From NCBI RefSeq assembly GCF_006974105.1, contig NZ_CP036282.1:4278001-4342000 (forward strand): DNA of 64,000 nt, written 5' to 3'. This DNA comes from Rhodoferax aquaticus (lineage in GTDB: Bacteria; Pseudomonadota; Gammaproteobacteria; Burkholderiales; Burkholderiaceae_C). Of this stretch, positions 43,534 through 51,239 are shown one piece after another; position 1 is the stretch's first letter, and each line of letters begins with the position of its first letter. The notes under the pieces were generated by a model. It made no database searches. It was not told the origin of the DNA and was given only the letters and a program-made list of their open reading frames with translations. A program made the translations under genes and the position numbers.

Positions 43534-44040
43534 ATGCATAGTCTTGCCAACCCTTTCACCTTCTGTGATGACAGCGTGGCACGCAACAATTGGATCGCAG
43601 TGGCAAGCGCACAGCATGCGCGGCGCGGCTGTGCCATACCGGAACGCGGCTATATGCAGGTGTGCCACGGCAAGCGTGCGCCCTTGCAACGTGTGGCCCC
43701 GGGTGACAGGGTGGCCTACTACGCGCCCACGGTGACCATGGGGGGCAAAGACACCTTGCAAAAGTTTGTGTCGATTGGTCTGGTGAAGGAAGGTAGCCCC
43801 TACCCCTTTGACATGGGCGGTGGGTTTGTACCGTTTCGACGCGACGTTGCGTATGTACCGGCTCAAGAGACACCTATCGCGCCGCTGCTAGACATGTTTG
43901 ACTTCGTGGAAGACCGCAGCCGCTGGGGCTACAAGTTCCGGTTGGGTTTGTTTAAGGTGAGCGACGCTGACATGCGCCGGATCGCGCAGGCTATGCAGGT
44001 TGACCTCGCGCTGCTACAGTTTGAATCGCTACTGTTTTGA
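43534..44040 (+). CDS. EVE-domain protein
   Basis: The 168-residue protein has [47 protein letters not shown] and [15 protein letters not shown], the pattern of the EVE domain, a PUA-like fold that binds modified bases in DNA or RNA. Some members work with restriction or repair systems, but none is evident here. AGGA precedes the ATG at 43534. It is followed by the YafY-type regulator after 60 bp, a pairing I also recall from other genomes. Confidence 0.88.
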   Translation: MHSLANPFTFCDDSVARNNWIAVASAQHARRGCAIPERGYMQVCHGKRAPLQRVAPGDRVAYYAPTVTMGGKDTLQKFVSIGLVKEGSPYPFDMGGGFVPFRRDVAYVPAQETPIAPLLDMFDFVEDRSRWGYKFRLGLFKVSDADMRRIAQAMQVDLALLQFESLLF

Positions 44041-44100
44041 GAGCAATGTACGCAAGTATGATGGGCGATAGCGAGTCATTCACCTAACCCACTTATTGCC

Positions 44101-44820
44101 ATGCGCCGTGCAGACCGTCTTTTCCAGATCGTGCAGTTCATCCGTGGGCGGCGGCTGACCACAGCCGCCCAACTGGCCCAAAGGTTGGAGGTGTCCGAAC
44201 GCACGGTGTACCGTGACGTGGCTGACCTGCAACTGCAAGGGGTGCCCATCGAAGGCGAGGCGGGAGTGGGCTATCGCTTGGGCAAAGGCTTTGAGCTGCC
44301 TCCCTTGATGTTCAGCCTGGATGAGGCCAGAGCACTGGTGGCCTCGGTGCGCATGGCGCAGGTCTGGCAAGACCCGGCGCTTGCCCAAGCCTCGCAAAGC
44401 GTGTTGAGCAAGATTTTGTCGATACTGCCTCCTGCGGCACGCGTGGCGGCGCAGGGCATGGCGGTCTACGCTCCGCCCATTGGCTTAGATCCCACCTTGC
44501 AGCCCTGCTTGCAAATGCTGCGTGAAGCGGTGCAGTCGCAGACCAAGTTGCACCTGCATTACCAAGACGGTAAGTCTGCGCATACGCAGCGTACCGTTCG
44601 CCCGCTGGGCTGTTTTTTTTGGGGCAGCGTTTGGACACTCGCGGCCTGGTGCGAAACGCGCCAGGGCTTTCGCAGCTTCAGGCTGGACCGCTTGTCACAC
44701 GTTCGTCCGCTGGATGAGCCCAACCATCGATTTGCGGATGAGGCAGGGAAAACCTTGGCGGACTATCTGCGCAGTGCTGCGCCCGTACATGTTCAAAACA
44801 CACTGACAGGTGATTTATAG
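44101..44820 (+). CDS. YafY-type transcriptional regulator (HTH-WYL)
   Basis: A 239-residue regulator. An N-terminal deoR-like HTH (RADRLFQIVQFIRGRRLTTAAQLAQRLEVSERTVYRDV) is followed by a linker and a WYL domain (KLHLHYQDGKSAHTQRTVRPLG, then WTLAAWCETRQGFRSFRLDR). WYL domains bind nucleic-acid or small ligands and repress or activate stress or defence genes. The target is unknown; the palindrome at 43465-43484 upstream of the EVE gene is a candidate. It is in the same direction as the EVE gene and the globin-like gene that follows after 12 bases. Confidence 0.9.
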   Translation: MRRADRLFQIVQFIRGRRLTTAAQLAQRLEVSERTVYRDVADLQLQGVPIEGEAGVGYRLGKGFELPPLMFSLDEARALVASVRMAQVWQDPALAQASQSVLSKILSILPPAARVAAQGMAVYAPPIGLDPTLQPCLQMLREAVQSQTKLHLHYQDGKSAHTQRTVRPLGCFFWGSVWTLAAWCETRQGFRSFRLDRLSHVRPLDEPNHRFADEAGKTLADYLRSAAPVHVQNTLTGDL

Positions 44821-44832
44821 GGTGAAGGTGGT

Positions 44833-45378
44833 ATGCCCAAAGCCTTGCAACAGCGTGACGCGGAAGGTGCCAACGATTCCCCCATTTGGGGGATAGACGC
44901 TAGCCGCGTTTCACTGGACACTGTGCAAAAAGGTCCACGCATTTCTGCTTGGGCTGAGCAAAGTGAGGCGAGCGTGAATCATCAATCAGCGGTGCTGGTG
45001 CAGGAGTCGTGGAAACGGATCGATGCCATTGGTCCTGTCGTGGTCGGCATTTTCCACAATAACCTTCTGCGCGTGGATCCACGTTTTGCAAGCCTGTTTA
45101 CCGGAGGCGTCGACAAGCGTGACATCATGATTGGGCAGTCTTTTGGCGCTGCTGTGCAGGCGATCGCCAACGAGTCGTCTGCCTCAGGCTGCATCCATAG
45201 ACTGGAGCGCATTTACAGTTGTGGCGGTGTGGAGTCGGCCAACTTCGATACGTTTGGCAGCGTGCTCATTCAAACCTTGCAACAAGTGATGGGGGACGAC
45301 TTTTCGCAAAAACACCATGATGCATGGAGGGACGTGTTTGCAACACTGTCAAGCAAAAGCAAACCAACCTTGCACTAA
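44833..45378 (+). CDS. Globin-like protein lacking the proximal histidine
   Basis: The first 50 residues are unlike globins. Residues 54-175 follow the bacterial haemoglobin pattern: VQESWKRIDAIGPVVVGIFHNNLLRVDP, a CD-corner Phe in RFASLF, and NFDTFGSVLIQTLQQVMGDD with HHDAWRDVFATL at the end. At the position of the proximal His (KHCQAGV in Vitreoscilla haemoglobin) the sequence reads IYSCGGV, so Tyr128 replaces it. It may bind haem through Tyr or not at all. GGTGAAGG precedes the ATG at 44833; a shorter form starting near 44970 is possible. It is downstream of the YafY-type gene and may share its transcript. Confidence 0.72.
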   Translation: MPKALQQRDAEGANDSPIWGIDASRVSLDTVQKGPRISAWAEQSEASVNHQSAVLVQESWKRIDAIGPVVVGIFHNNLLRVDPRFASLFTGGVDKRDIMIGQSFGAAVQAIANESSASGCIHRLERIYSCGGVESANFDTFGSVLIQTLQQVMGDDFSQKHHDAWRDVFATLSSKSKPTLH

Positions 45379-45401
45379 GCTCTGAAAAGTAAACGGGCAA
45401 T

Positions 45402-45440
45402 AAAAAAAGCCCTCTAGCTTGTGAGCTAAAGGGCTTTTTA
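45402..45440. terminator. Bidirectional terminator between the globin-like gene and tRNA-Gly
   Basis: A hairpin of AAAAAGCCCTCTAGCT and AGCTAAAGGGCTTTTT with a GTG loop has T-runs on both strands. It ends the globin transcript and the leftward tRNA transcript. Confidence 0.88.
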
Positions 45441-45445
45441 ATATT

Positions 45446-45521
45446 TGGAGCGGGAAAAGAGGCTCGAACTCTCGACCTATACCTTGGCAAGGTATCGCTC
45501 TACCAACTGAGCTATTCCCGC
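45446..45521 (-). tRNA. tRNA-Gly (anticodon GCC)
   Basis: Seventy-six bases that fold as a standard cloverleaf: acceptor GCGGGAA with TTCCCGC, D-arm GCTCAGTTGGTAGAGC, anticodon arm with CTTGCCAAG, T-arm with TTCGAGC, and an encoded CCA end. Confidence 0.97.
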
Positions 45522-45545
45522 ATGGTGACCACCGAAATGGTCATT

Positions 45546-45621
45546 TGGTGGCCTGGGGCGGAATCGAACCACCGACACAAGGATTTTCAATCCTCTGCTC
45601 TACCGACTGAGCTACCGGGCC
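45546..45621 (-). tRNA. tRNA-Phe (anticodon GAA)
   Basis: Seventy-six bases with D-arm GCTCAGTCGGTAGAGC, anticodon arm GATTGAAAATC, T-arm GGTGGTTCGATTCCGCC and encoded CCA. The acceptor stem GGCCCGG faces CCAGGCC, leaving one C-A mismatch at pair 5-68. The rest pairs. Confidence 0.96.
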
Positions 45622-45668
45622 TAAGCCTGCAAGTATAACACCATTTTTCTCAAGAACGCAAACTGCCA

Positions 45669-46352
45669 TCAACTTCCGCTTCGCTTACCGCGTGTAAGGT
45701 CTACGCCGAGCTGTTTGAGCTTACGGTACAGATGCGTTCGTTCTAACCCCGTTTTTTCAGCAACCCGGGTCATGGAGCCGTGTTCTTGGGCCAAGTGGAA
45801 CTCAAAATAAGCTTTCTCAAACTCGTCTCGCGCTTCCCGTAGCGGTTTATCTAGCTCAAAAGACTGTACAGCGACGGGACCTGGTGCGACAGGAGCGGTT
45901 GCAAAAACCGTCGGCGTTGTGTCTTGCACGTAAAAGCTGGGAGGCACTGCGACTGCAGGCTGGGTAGGTACTGGCGCACGCACGGGTAGGCCTCGTGCCA
46001 ATCCTTGCTCAACGGCTTTGAGGAGCTTTTGCAAAGTAACGGGTTTCTCTAAGAAAGCCATGGCCCCAATTTTGGTGGCTTCTACCGCGGTATCAATCGT
46101 GGCGTGACCACTCATCATGATCACGGGCATGGTGAGTTGTCCGGTTGAAGACCACTCCTTGAGCAAGGTCACGCCATCTGTATCGGGCATCCATATGTCG
46201 AGCAAGACAAGGTCTGGTTTTTCGCGTGTGCGGGCTACTCGGGCTTGCTGTGCGTTTTCGGCAAGCTCAACGGTATGGCCTTCGTCATTCAATATCTCCC
46301 AAAGAAGATCACGAATGCCGTGCTCGTCGTCTACTACCAGAATGTTAGCCAT
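45669..46352 (-). CDS. NtrX-like response regulator without AAA+ domain
   Basis: A 227-residue regulator that pairs with the sensor encoded upstream. The receiver domain covers about 1-120 (VVDDE, phospho-acceptor Asp52 in LLDIWMPDTDG, MSGHA, EKP). A Pro/Val/Ala-rich linker of about 50 residues is followed by a Fis-type HTH (RVAEKTGLERTHLYRKLKQLGVDL). Canonical NtrX has a sigma-54-interacting AAA+ domain between the two; it is absent, so activation cannot be of the sigma-54 type. The short form is common in betaproteobacteria. The gap to ntrY is 39 bp. Confidence 0.9.
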   Translation of the reverse strand: MANILVVDDEHGIRDLLWEILNDEGHTVELAENAQQARVARTREKPDLVLLDIWMPDTDGVTLLKEWSSTGQLTMPVIMMSGHATIDTAVEATKIGAMAFLEKPVTLQKLLKAVEQGLARGLPVRAPVPTQPAVAVPPSFYVQDTTPTVFATAPVAPGPVAVQSFELDKPLREARDEFEKAYFEFHLAQEHGSMTRVAEKTGLERTHLYRKLKQLGVDLTRGKRSGS

Positions 46353-46391
46353 AGTGTTGTTTTGGATCCCAAGGATACAGTGCGCGTTAGC

Positions 46392-48671
46392 TTATGCAGA
46401 CGCGTTTGTGTAGGTGTTTAATGATAACGAGACTTGCGCCCCCACGACCACTCCATCTTGTATTCGATTGCCGATGTCAATGCGCGCGCCATGCTCATCA
46501 GCGATCTTTTTGACGACCGCCAAGCCCAAGCCAGTACCACGTGCTTTCGTGGTCACGTAGGGCTCGAAGGCTCGTTTGAGAATGCTCTCAGAAAATCCTG
46601 CGCCATGGTCTAAAACTGCCAGTCGCACGCGCCCAGACTTCTCTAGCCATTGCGTACGAACAATGACTGCATTGCCCTGCGCACTTATGTCAGAGGCATC
46701 TTGACCGTTTTGCACCAAGTTGTGAATGACCTGCCTCAGTTGCTGCGCATCTCCTTGAACCAAGGGGCAGCTAGGATCTAACTCCATGCGCACAGGGCAT
46801 CGTTCTGGTCCAGTTTCATACAGCTGTAGGATGTCCGAAACTAGGGTATTGATGTCTACCGCCTTGAGGTCTGCCGCTGGTAGCCGGGCATAGTCGCGAA
46901 ACTCGTTGACCAGTCGTTTCATCGCGTCCACTTGGTCGACAATGGTCTTGACAGACTTCACCAAGATTTGAAGCTCTGTGCCTTGCAGCTTACTGGCCAG
47001 TTTATGCTCAAGCCGCTCGGCGGATAGTTGAATGGGCGTGAGTGGGTTTTTGATTTCATGGGCGAGTCGACGCGCCACCTCCCCCCACGCTTGTGCACGC
47101 TGCGCTGATACGATTTCGGAAATGTCATCAAAAACCAGCAGAGTGGCCTTGTCCGGTAGCTCGGCGCCCCGTGCCACCAAGGTAATGGCCTTCTCTGAGG
47201 CTCCATACTCACTTTGCTCGCCGCTGGGGCTCAGCTGAAAGGATTGCTGCCAATGGTCTGCGCCGGTTTCTGCTCTCTGCGCCAAGAACTCCACAAATTG
47301 GCTTGCGACTTCGGCTCCAAACACCTGCAGCCCGTCGATATCGGTCAGTCTTTGACCCTGATGCTCACGTAGCGGGATTTGCAAAATGCGTGTGGCTCCC
47401 GGATTCGAACTGCGTATTTCCCCTTTAGCGCCCATCACAATCACGCCAGCGGTTAGGTTATCCAAGATGGTCTGCAAGTTGGCTCTTGAGGCGTCCACGC
47501 GCTCCATGCTGTGTTGCACCGTCAGCCGGGCCTCTGCGAGCTGTTGTGTCATCGAGGCAAACGCACGTGTTAGCCCACCTAGTTCGTCTTTGCCCTGCAT
47601 CGCCAGCTTGGGCGTAAGGTCACCCGCAGCCACTTGGCTAACGCCTTCTGCCAACACAAGCAAAGGCTTGGCAATTTGATTGCCCAAGATAACGGCAAGC
47701 AAAATTGCGCCGAAGACTGCTAAGAAGAGGCTTAAGGTCAGAGTACCAATGTACATGCGCTTGAGGCCGTCTCTTGACAACGCTCGCTCTTGGTACTCGC
47801 GGTATGCAGCATCAACAGCCAACGCATTGGCTACCAAGTTAGTAGGTAACGCCCTCGATACCAATAGATAACGTTGATCTGGCTGCAGGCCGATACTGGC
47901 ACTTGCGATTGGCAGGAGAACTTTGACGCGGGCGTTGGATGATGTGGCAGCGCTAAAGTCTTCTAAACCCTCCACCCACGAAACAGCCCGTTCAAGTCGT
48001 GCGGTACGGAACTGGGCCTGTGTCGGCTTATCGGGGGTCAGCTTAAAACTGGCTTGGCCTGCGCTAGCAATCAAAGTACCAGAACTGCTCCAAACTGCGA
48101 CATCGGTAGCATTCAATTGCTCCAGCAGCCGCTCCAACACGAGGCCAGTTGTGGTTGCCGGGCTCTCTGCAAGTTGCTGCGCCGCGGACCTTGATTTTCC
48201 ACTCAAGTCACTCGCGAGCGCATCCAGTGTGACCCGTCCCAAGTTCAGTCCCGCTTCTAAGGCACCCTCGACTTTGACATCAAACCAAGTCTCAATCGAA
48301 CGAGAAACAAACTGGTACGACACCACATAGATCAAGAGCCCTGGCCCCAATCCAACGAAAGCGAAGATCAGGGCGAGTTTCACCAACAGCCGGCTACCAA
48401 ACTTGCCGTCTCTTAAGCGTGCATACAGACGAAAGCCGACCCACGCAACTCCGCACAGGAGCATGGCTGCGACGGCCACATTGATCGTGAAGAGCCAAGC
48501 GTAATTGCGCTCGTACAGTTCCCGATTGTTGGTGGCTTGCGTGAGCAAGAACAACAGCACCAAGCCAATGAGAACCATTGCTGCAGCGCCAGCGGCAATT
48601 GTCCGCCTGACTACCCGGGAAGTCGCCTTCTGGGCTACTGTTGGTGCAATAGGCTCGGTCGCTGATCTCAC
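46392..48671 (-). CDS. ntrY: NtrY-like sensor histidine kinase
   Basis: A 759-residue inner-membrane kinase, the sensor of an NtrYX-type pair linked to nitrogen or redox signals. It has TM segments at about 26-46, 61-80, 97-118 and 304-328, a HAMP domain (LGNQIAKPLLVLAEGVSQVAAGD), a PAS-like region (ILDNLTAGVIVMGAKGEIRSSN) and a kinase core with the phospho-acceptor His in ARRLAHEIKNPLTPIQLSAERL. ATP-binding motifs are HNLVQNGQDAS (N box), DHGAGFS (G1) and GTGLGLAVVKK (G2). The 3' end of the upstream DUF4390 gene overlaps its start by four bases. Confidence 0.93.
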   Translation of the reverse strand: MRSATEPIAPTVAQKATSRVVRRTIAAGAAAMVLIGLVLLFLLTQATNNRELYERNYAWLFTINVAVAAMLLCGVAWVGFRLYARLRDGKFGSRLLVKLALIFAFVGLGPGLLIYVVSYQFVSRSIETWFDVKVEGALEAGLNLGRVTLDALASDLSGKSRSAAQQLAESPATTTGLVLERLLEQLNATDVAVWSSSGTLIASAGQASFKLTPDKPTQAQFRTARLERAVSWVEGLEDFSAATSSNARVKVLLPIASASIGLQPDQRYLLVSRALPTNLVANALAVDAAYREYQERALSRDGLKRMYIGTLTLSLFLAVFGAILLAVILGNQIAKPLLVLAEGVSQVAAGDLTPKLAMQGKDELGGLTRAFASMTQQLAEARLTVQHSMERVDASRANLQTILDNLTAGVIVMGAKGEIRSSNPGATRILQIPLREHQGQRLTDIDGLQVFGAEVASQFVEFLAQRAETGADHWQQSFQLSPSGEQSEYGASEKAITLVARGAELPDKATLLVFDDISEIVSAQRAQAWGEVARRLAHEIKNPLTPIQLSAERLEHKLASKLQGTELQILVKSVKTIVDQVDAMKRLVNEFRDYARLPAADLKAVDINTLVSDILQLYETGPERCPVRMELDPSCPLVQGDAQQLRQVIHNLVQNGQDASDISAQGNAVIVRTQWLEKSGRVRLAVLDHGAGFSESILKRAFEPYVTTKARGTGLGLAVVKKIADEHGARIDIGNRIQDGVVVGAQVSLSLNTYTNASA

Positions 48672-49306
48672 TTACTAAGCTCCGCTGGAAGCGACGCTGT
48701 CCTATTGAATGCAAGGTCCCAATCGGTCTGCCCGAGGGTGCCGATTTGGAAAGGGAGAGGCAACAGACTCAAATCGAGTCTGAATCTAAAGTCCACTTTG
48801 TATTTCACCGTAGGATCAAGGTCACTAACGTCTGCAATCTTCCAACGGGACACCCGACGCACCACGCCTAGGGCATCGGACAGGGTCTCAAAGTTTTGGT
48901 TAAGAGACAAACCGGTACTTCCCGCCTTGGTAGGGCCTGAACTCACGGTGACGCGCCACTTGCGGGTCAAGGGTTGAAACGCCAATCGAGTGTGCCGCTC
49001 CACCAAAACGACCCGCTTGTCGTACCAGTACCAACGCTCCCGCACCAGCTCGGCTTCCGCGATAAAGAACAAGGGCAGGCCTTTTTGCAAGGCCTCTTCG
49101 ACGGCACTGGGAATTTCGATGGGGAGTACCGTGGAAATTGAGACCTCGTCATCAACGCGTTCGACACGCAAGAGCTGCGCATCTGTAGAGACTTGTGCCT
49201 TCGCCGAAAACACGGTCAAGAGCACCAGTAAAGCTATAGCGAATACCCGCCGTAGTTCAGCCCAGCTGCTTTTGCAAGAGTGCGTAATAGAAACCGTCAT
49301 GGTCAT
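48668..49306 (-). CDS. DUF4390 exported protein
   Basis: A protein of about 212 residues with a signal anchor (RVFAIALLVLLTVFSAKAQV), then a conserved beta-rich domain (LFFIAEAELVRERWYWYDKRV, then HTRLAFQPLTRKWRVTVS). Members of DUF4390 sit beside ntrY in many betaproteobacteria. The function is unknown; a periplasmic accessory to the sensor is possible. The Met at 49304-49306 is chosen and lies 50 bases inside the end of rsmB; the next Met at 49300 is equally possible. It overlaps ntrY by four bases. Confidence 0.82.
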   Translation of the reverse strand: MTMTVSITHSCKSSWAELRRVFAIALLVLLTVFSAKAQVSTDAQLLRVERVDDEVSISTVLPIEIPSAVEEALQKGLPLFFIAEAELVRERWYWYDKRVVLVERHTRLAFQPLTRKWRVTVSSGPTKAGSTGLSLNQNFETLSDALGVVRRVSRWKIADVSDLDPTVKYKVDFRFRLDLSLLPLPFQIGTLGQTDWDLAFNRTASLPAELSK

Positions 49307-50582
49307 TCGGCTGATTGTCAGGGACAGGATGGCCAGCGTTGTAGCTTTGCGGCAGTAAATGGCCTGGAGATGGCAGTAAGCTCGCGTCGGTGTTGCGTGA
49401 GAGAAACGTTGCGATTTGCTCACTACCCTCGGCTTTGAAGACGGAACACGTGCAGTACAGCAGTCGCCCACCCACTTTAACTAGAGGCCATAGGGTGCTT
49501 AGGAGAGCCTTTTGCTCAGCTGCGAGTTGTGCAATGTCGGTCTCACGCCGCAGCCACCTTACGTCCGGGTGCCTACGCACGATGCCAGATGCTGTGCAAG
49601 GGGCATCCAGCAAGATCGCGTCAAACTGACGCCCGTCCCACCAACGTTCTGGTTGAGAGGCGTCAGCACTCAGCACTTCAGCACGTAACTTGAGCCGCCC
49701 GGTATTTTGACGTATGCGTTCGCAGCGTTTGGGATCTATGTCCAGTGCGCTTACCTCAGCGTCGGTCAGTTCCAGTAAATGCCCAGTTTTTCCGCCAGGG
49801 GCAGCACAAGCGTCCAGTATGCGTGTCGTTTTTGAATGCTGTAGACCGTTGAGCAATAGGGGAGCAGCTAGTTGGGCTGCGGCATCTTGCACGGAAACCA
49901 TTCCATCCCAAAACCCCGGAAGTTTGTTTACCGGCACAGCGCTCTGCAGCCTAATGGCAACCGGCCCAACGGCGATAGCGTCGTGCCCTGCCGCAATGAG
50001 GTCGTCCAAGTAGCGATCCCGGGTCGTTTGGCGGTGGTTGACACGCAAAGTCATAGGGCCAGCTGCATTGTTGGCGGAAAGAATGCCCTGCCACGCGTCG
50101 GGGTACTCTTGGCGCAAACGGTCAATCCACCATTGCGGGTGATTGTGCTGGGCTACGGGCGTATCTTGAACCACTGCGTCCAGAGTGGTTTTCTCGCGCA
50201 AGTACCTCCGCAAGCAAGCGTTAATGAAGTTAGCCTGCTGGCGGAGTTGCTGGCTACGCTTCGCCGCTTCAACAGCTTGGTTGACCAGCGTATGTGGATC
50301 GTACAAAGTCTGAGTAGGACTCGCAACAAGTGCCAATGCGGTGCACAGTAACGCATGCGCTGCAGGGGTTGGTCGCTTGGTCACAAGTTGGCTGAGGAGT
50401 AATTCAGCACGGCCAAGATGTCTCCAGACATGGAACGCCAAAGCCTGTACGCCGGGCCTTAGATCAGCAGGAATCCCGTCAATGGCTGCAGTACCAGATG
50501 CCCCGGTGCGCACTGCTTGTACCACTTGTGCCGCTAACTGCAGTTGAGTCCATAAGGGCGTTCTAGGGGAAGGTGTAAGCAT
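49257..50582 (-). CDS. rsmB: 16S rRNA (cytosine-967-C5) methyltransferase
   Basis: RsmB methylates C967 of 16S rRNA with SAM. The 441-residue protein has an N-terminal NusB-like RNA-binding domain (AAQVVQAVRTGAS, then HTLVNQAVEAAKR) and a methyltransferase core with DACAAPGGKTGHLLEL (SAM site), SALDIDPKRCERI and ILLDAPCTASGIVRRHPD with one of the two catalytic Cys. The second catalytic Cys is in LLYCTCSVFKAEGSEQI. The length is normal. It starts four bases downstream of the lemA stop, so it may be read through from there. It heads the rsmB-DUF4390-ntrY-ntrX block. Confidence 0.95.
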   Translation of the reverse strand: MLTPSPRTPLWTQLQLAAQVVQAVRTGASGTAAIDGIPADLRPGVQALAFHVWRHLGRAELLLSQLVTKRPTPAAHALLCTALALVASPTQTLYDPHTLVNQAVEAAKRSQQLRQQANFINACLRRYLREKTTLDAVVQDTPVAQHNHPQWWIDRLRQEYPDAWQGILSANNAAGPMTLRVNHRQTTRDRYLDDLIAAGHDAIAVGPVAIRLQSAVPVNKLPGFWDGMVSVQDAAAQLAAPLLLNGLQHSKTTRILDACAAPGGKTGHLLELTDAEVSALDIDPKRCERIRQNTGRLKLRAEVLSADASQPERWWDGRQFDAILLDAPCTASGIVRRHPDVRWLRRETDIAQLAAEQKALLSTLWPLVKVGGRLLYCTCSVFKAEGSEQIATFLSRNTDASLLPSPGHLLPQSYNAGHPVPDNQPNDHDGFYYALLQKQLG

Positions 50583-50585
50583 TTT

Positions 50586-51146
50586 TTATATTTTTTCTAC
50601 TGAATGAAAGCGCATCGCCTGGGCAATCAAACTTGCAGGGAATTGATGAATAGCTTCGTTGTATCTTTCCAAGATCTGATTCAAGCCTCCGACTGAAGAC
50701 TTCGTCTTTTCAGTGATCGCATCCCACTCTTGGTGCAACTCGAAAGGCACTTGCGCACCCGCTAGATCACCTGGAGCACAACAAAGCTCGTTCCACGTGG
50801 TCAGCACGCTGTCGAACGCCGCTTTAAGACCTTTTGACGCACCCTCTTTGAGAGGAAAGTGGCGGGTGGCCCTCAGTGTCTGTTCAAGTTGCAGCAGCTC
50901 CTTAAGGAGGCGGTGCCACAACAATGGAAGGTCAAGAGCCTCTAGTTGAGATGGGTCTGGGACTTCGGGTACCGATGTGAGGTTTAAGTGGGCAAGAACC
51001 AAGGGCAAATACTTTCGCATTTGTTTCTCCATGGAGCCCCATGCATCCGCTCCACGGGCGCGCAGGCGAACTAAACGGTTGTAAGCACCTATTGCCCAAA
51101 ACATGCAGACGGCTGCAAACATCCACAAAACTACGGGGCCTGTCAT
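50586..51146 (-). CDS. LemA-family protein
   Basis: The 186-residue protein has a single N-terminal TM segment (VVLWMFAAVCMFWAIGAY) followed by NRLVRLRARGADAWGSMEKQ, the LemA signature with a small N-terminal part outside the membrane. The rest is a helical bundle ending in RYNEAIHQFPASLIAQAMRF. The cellular role of LemA proteins is not well defined. It is upstream of rsmB on the same strand. An AAGGAC element lies 11 bases before the ATG at 51144-51146. Confidence 0.85.
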   Translation of the reverse strand: MTGPVVLWMFAAVCMFWAIGAYNRLVRLRARGADAWGSMEKQMRKYLPLVLAHLNLTSVPEVPDPSQLEALDLPLLWHRLLKELLQLEQTLRATRHFPLKEGASKGLKAAFDSVLTTWNELCCAPGDLAGAQVPFELHQEWDAITEKTKSSVGGLNQILERYNEAIHQFPASLIAQAMRFHSVEKI

Positions 51147-51180
51147 CGCGGATTTCGTCCTTGGTTGGCTGATTCAATGC

Positions 51181-51220
51181 AAAACGCCCCAAGCGCCGTT
51201 CGACGTCTTGGGGCGTTTTT
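51181..51220. terminator. Rho-independent terminator after rpoC
   Basis: AAAACGCCCCAAG and CTTGGGGCGTTTTT form a perfect stem with a 14-base loop, with T-runs on both strands. It separates the rpoC stop (51240) from lemA. Confidence 0.9.
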
Positions 51221-51239
51221 ATTTTAGTTCTACGTCGAA

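Noticed and set aside
49200..49260. Repeat copy in the DUF4390 signal region
   Set aside because: Only a short AGCTATAGC-like match; the ordered blocks of the family are missing.
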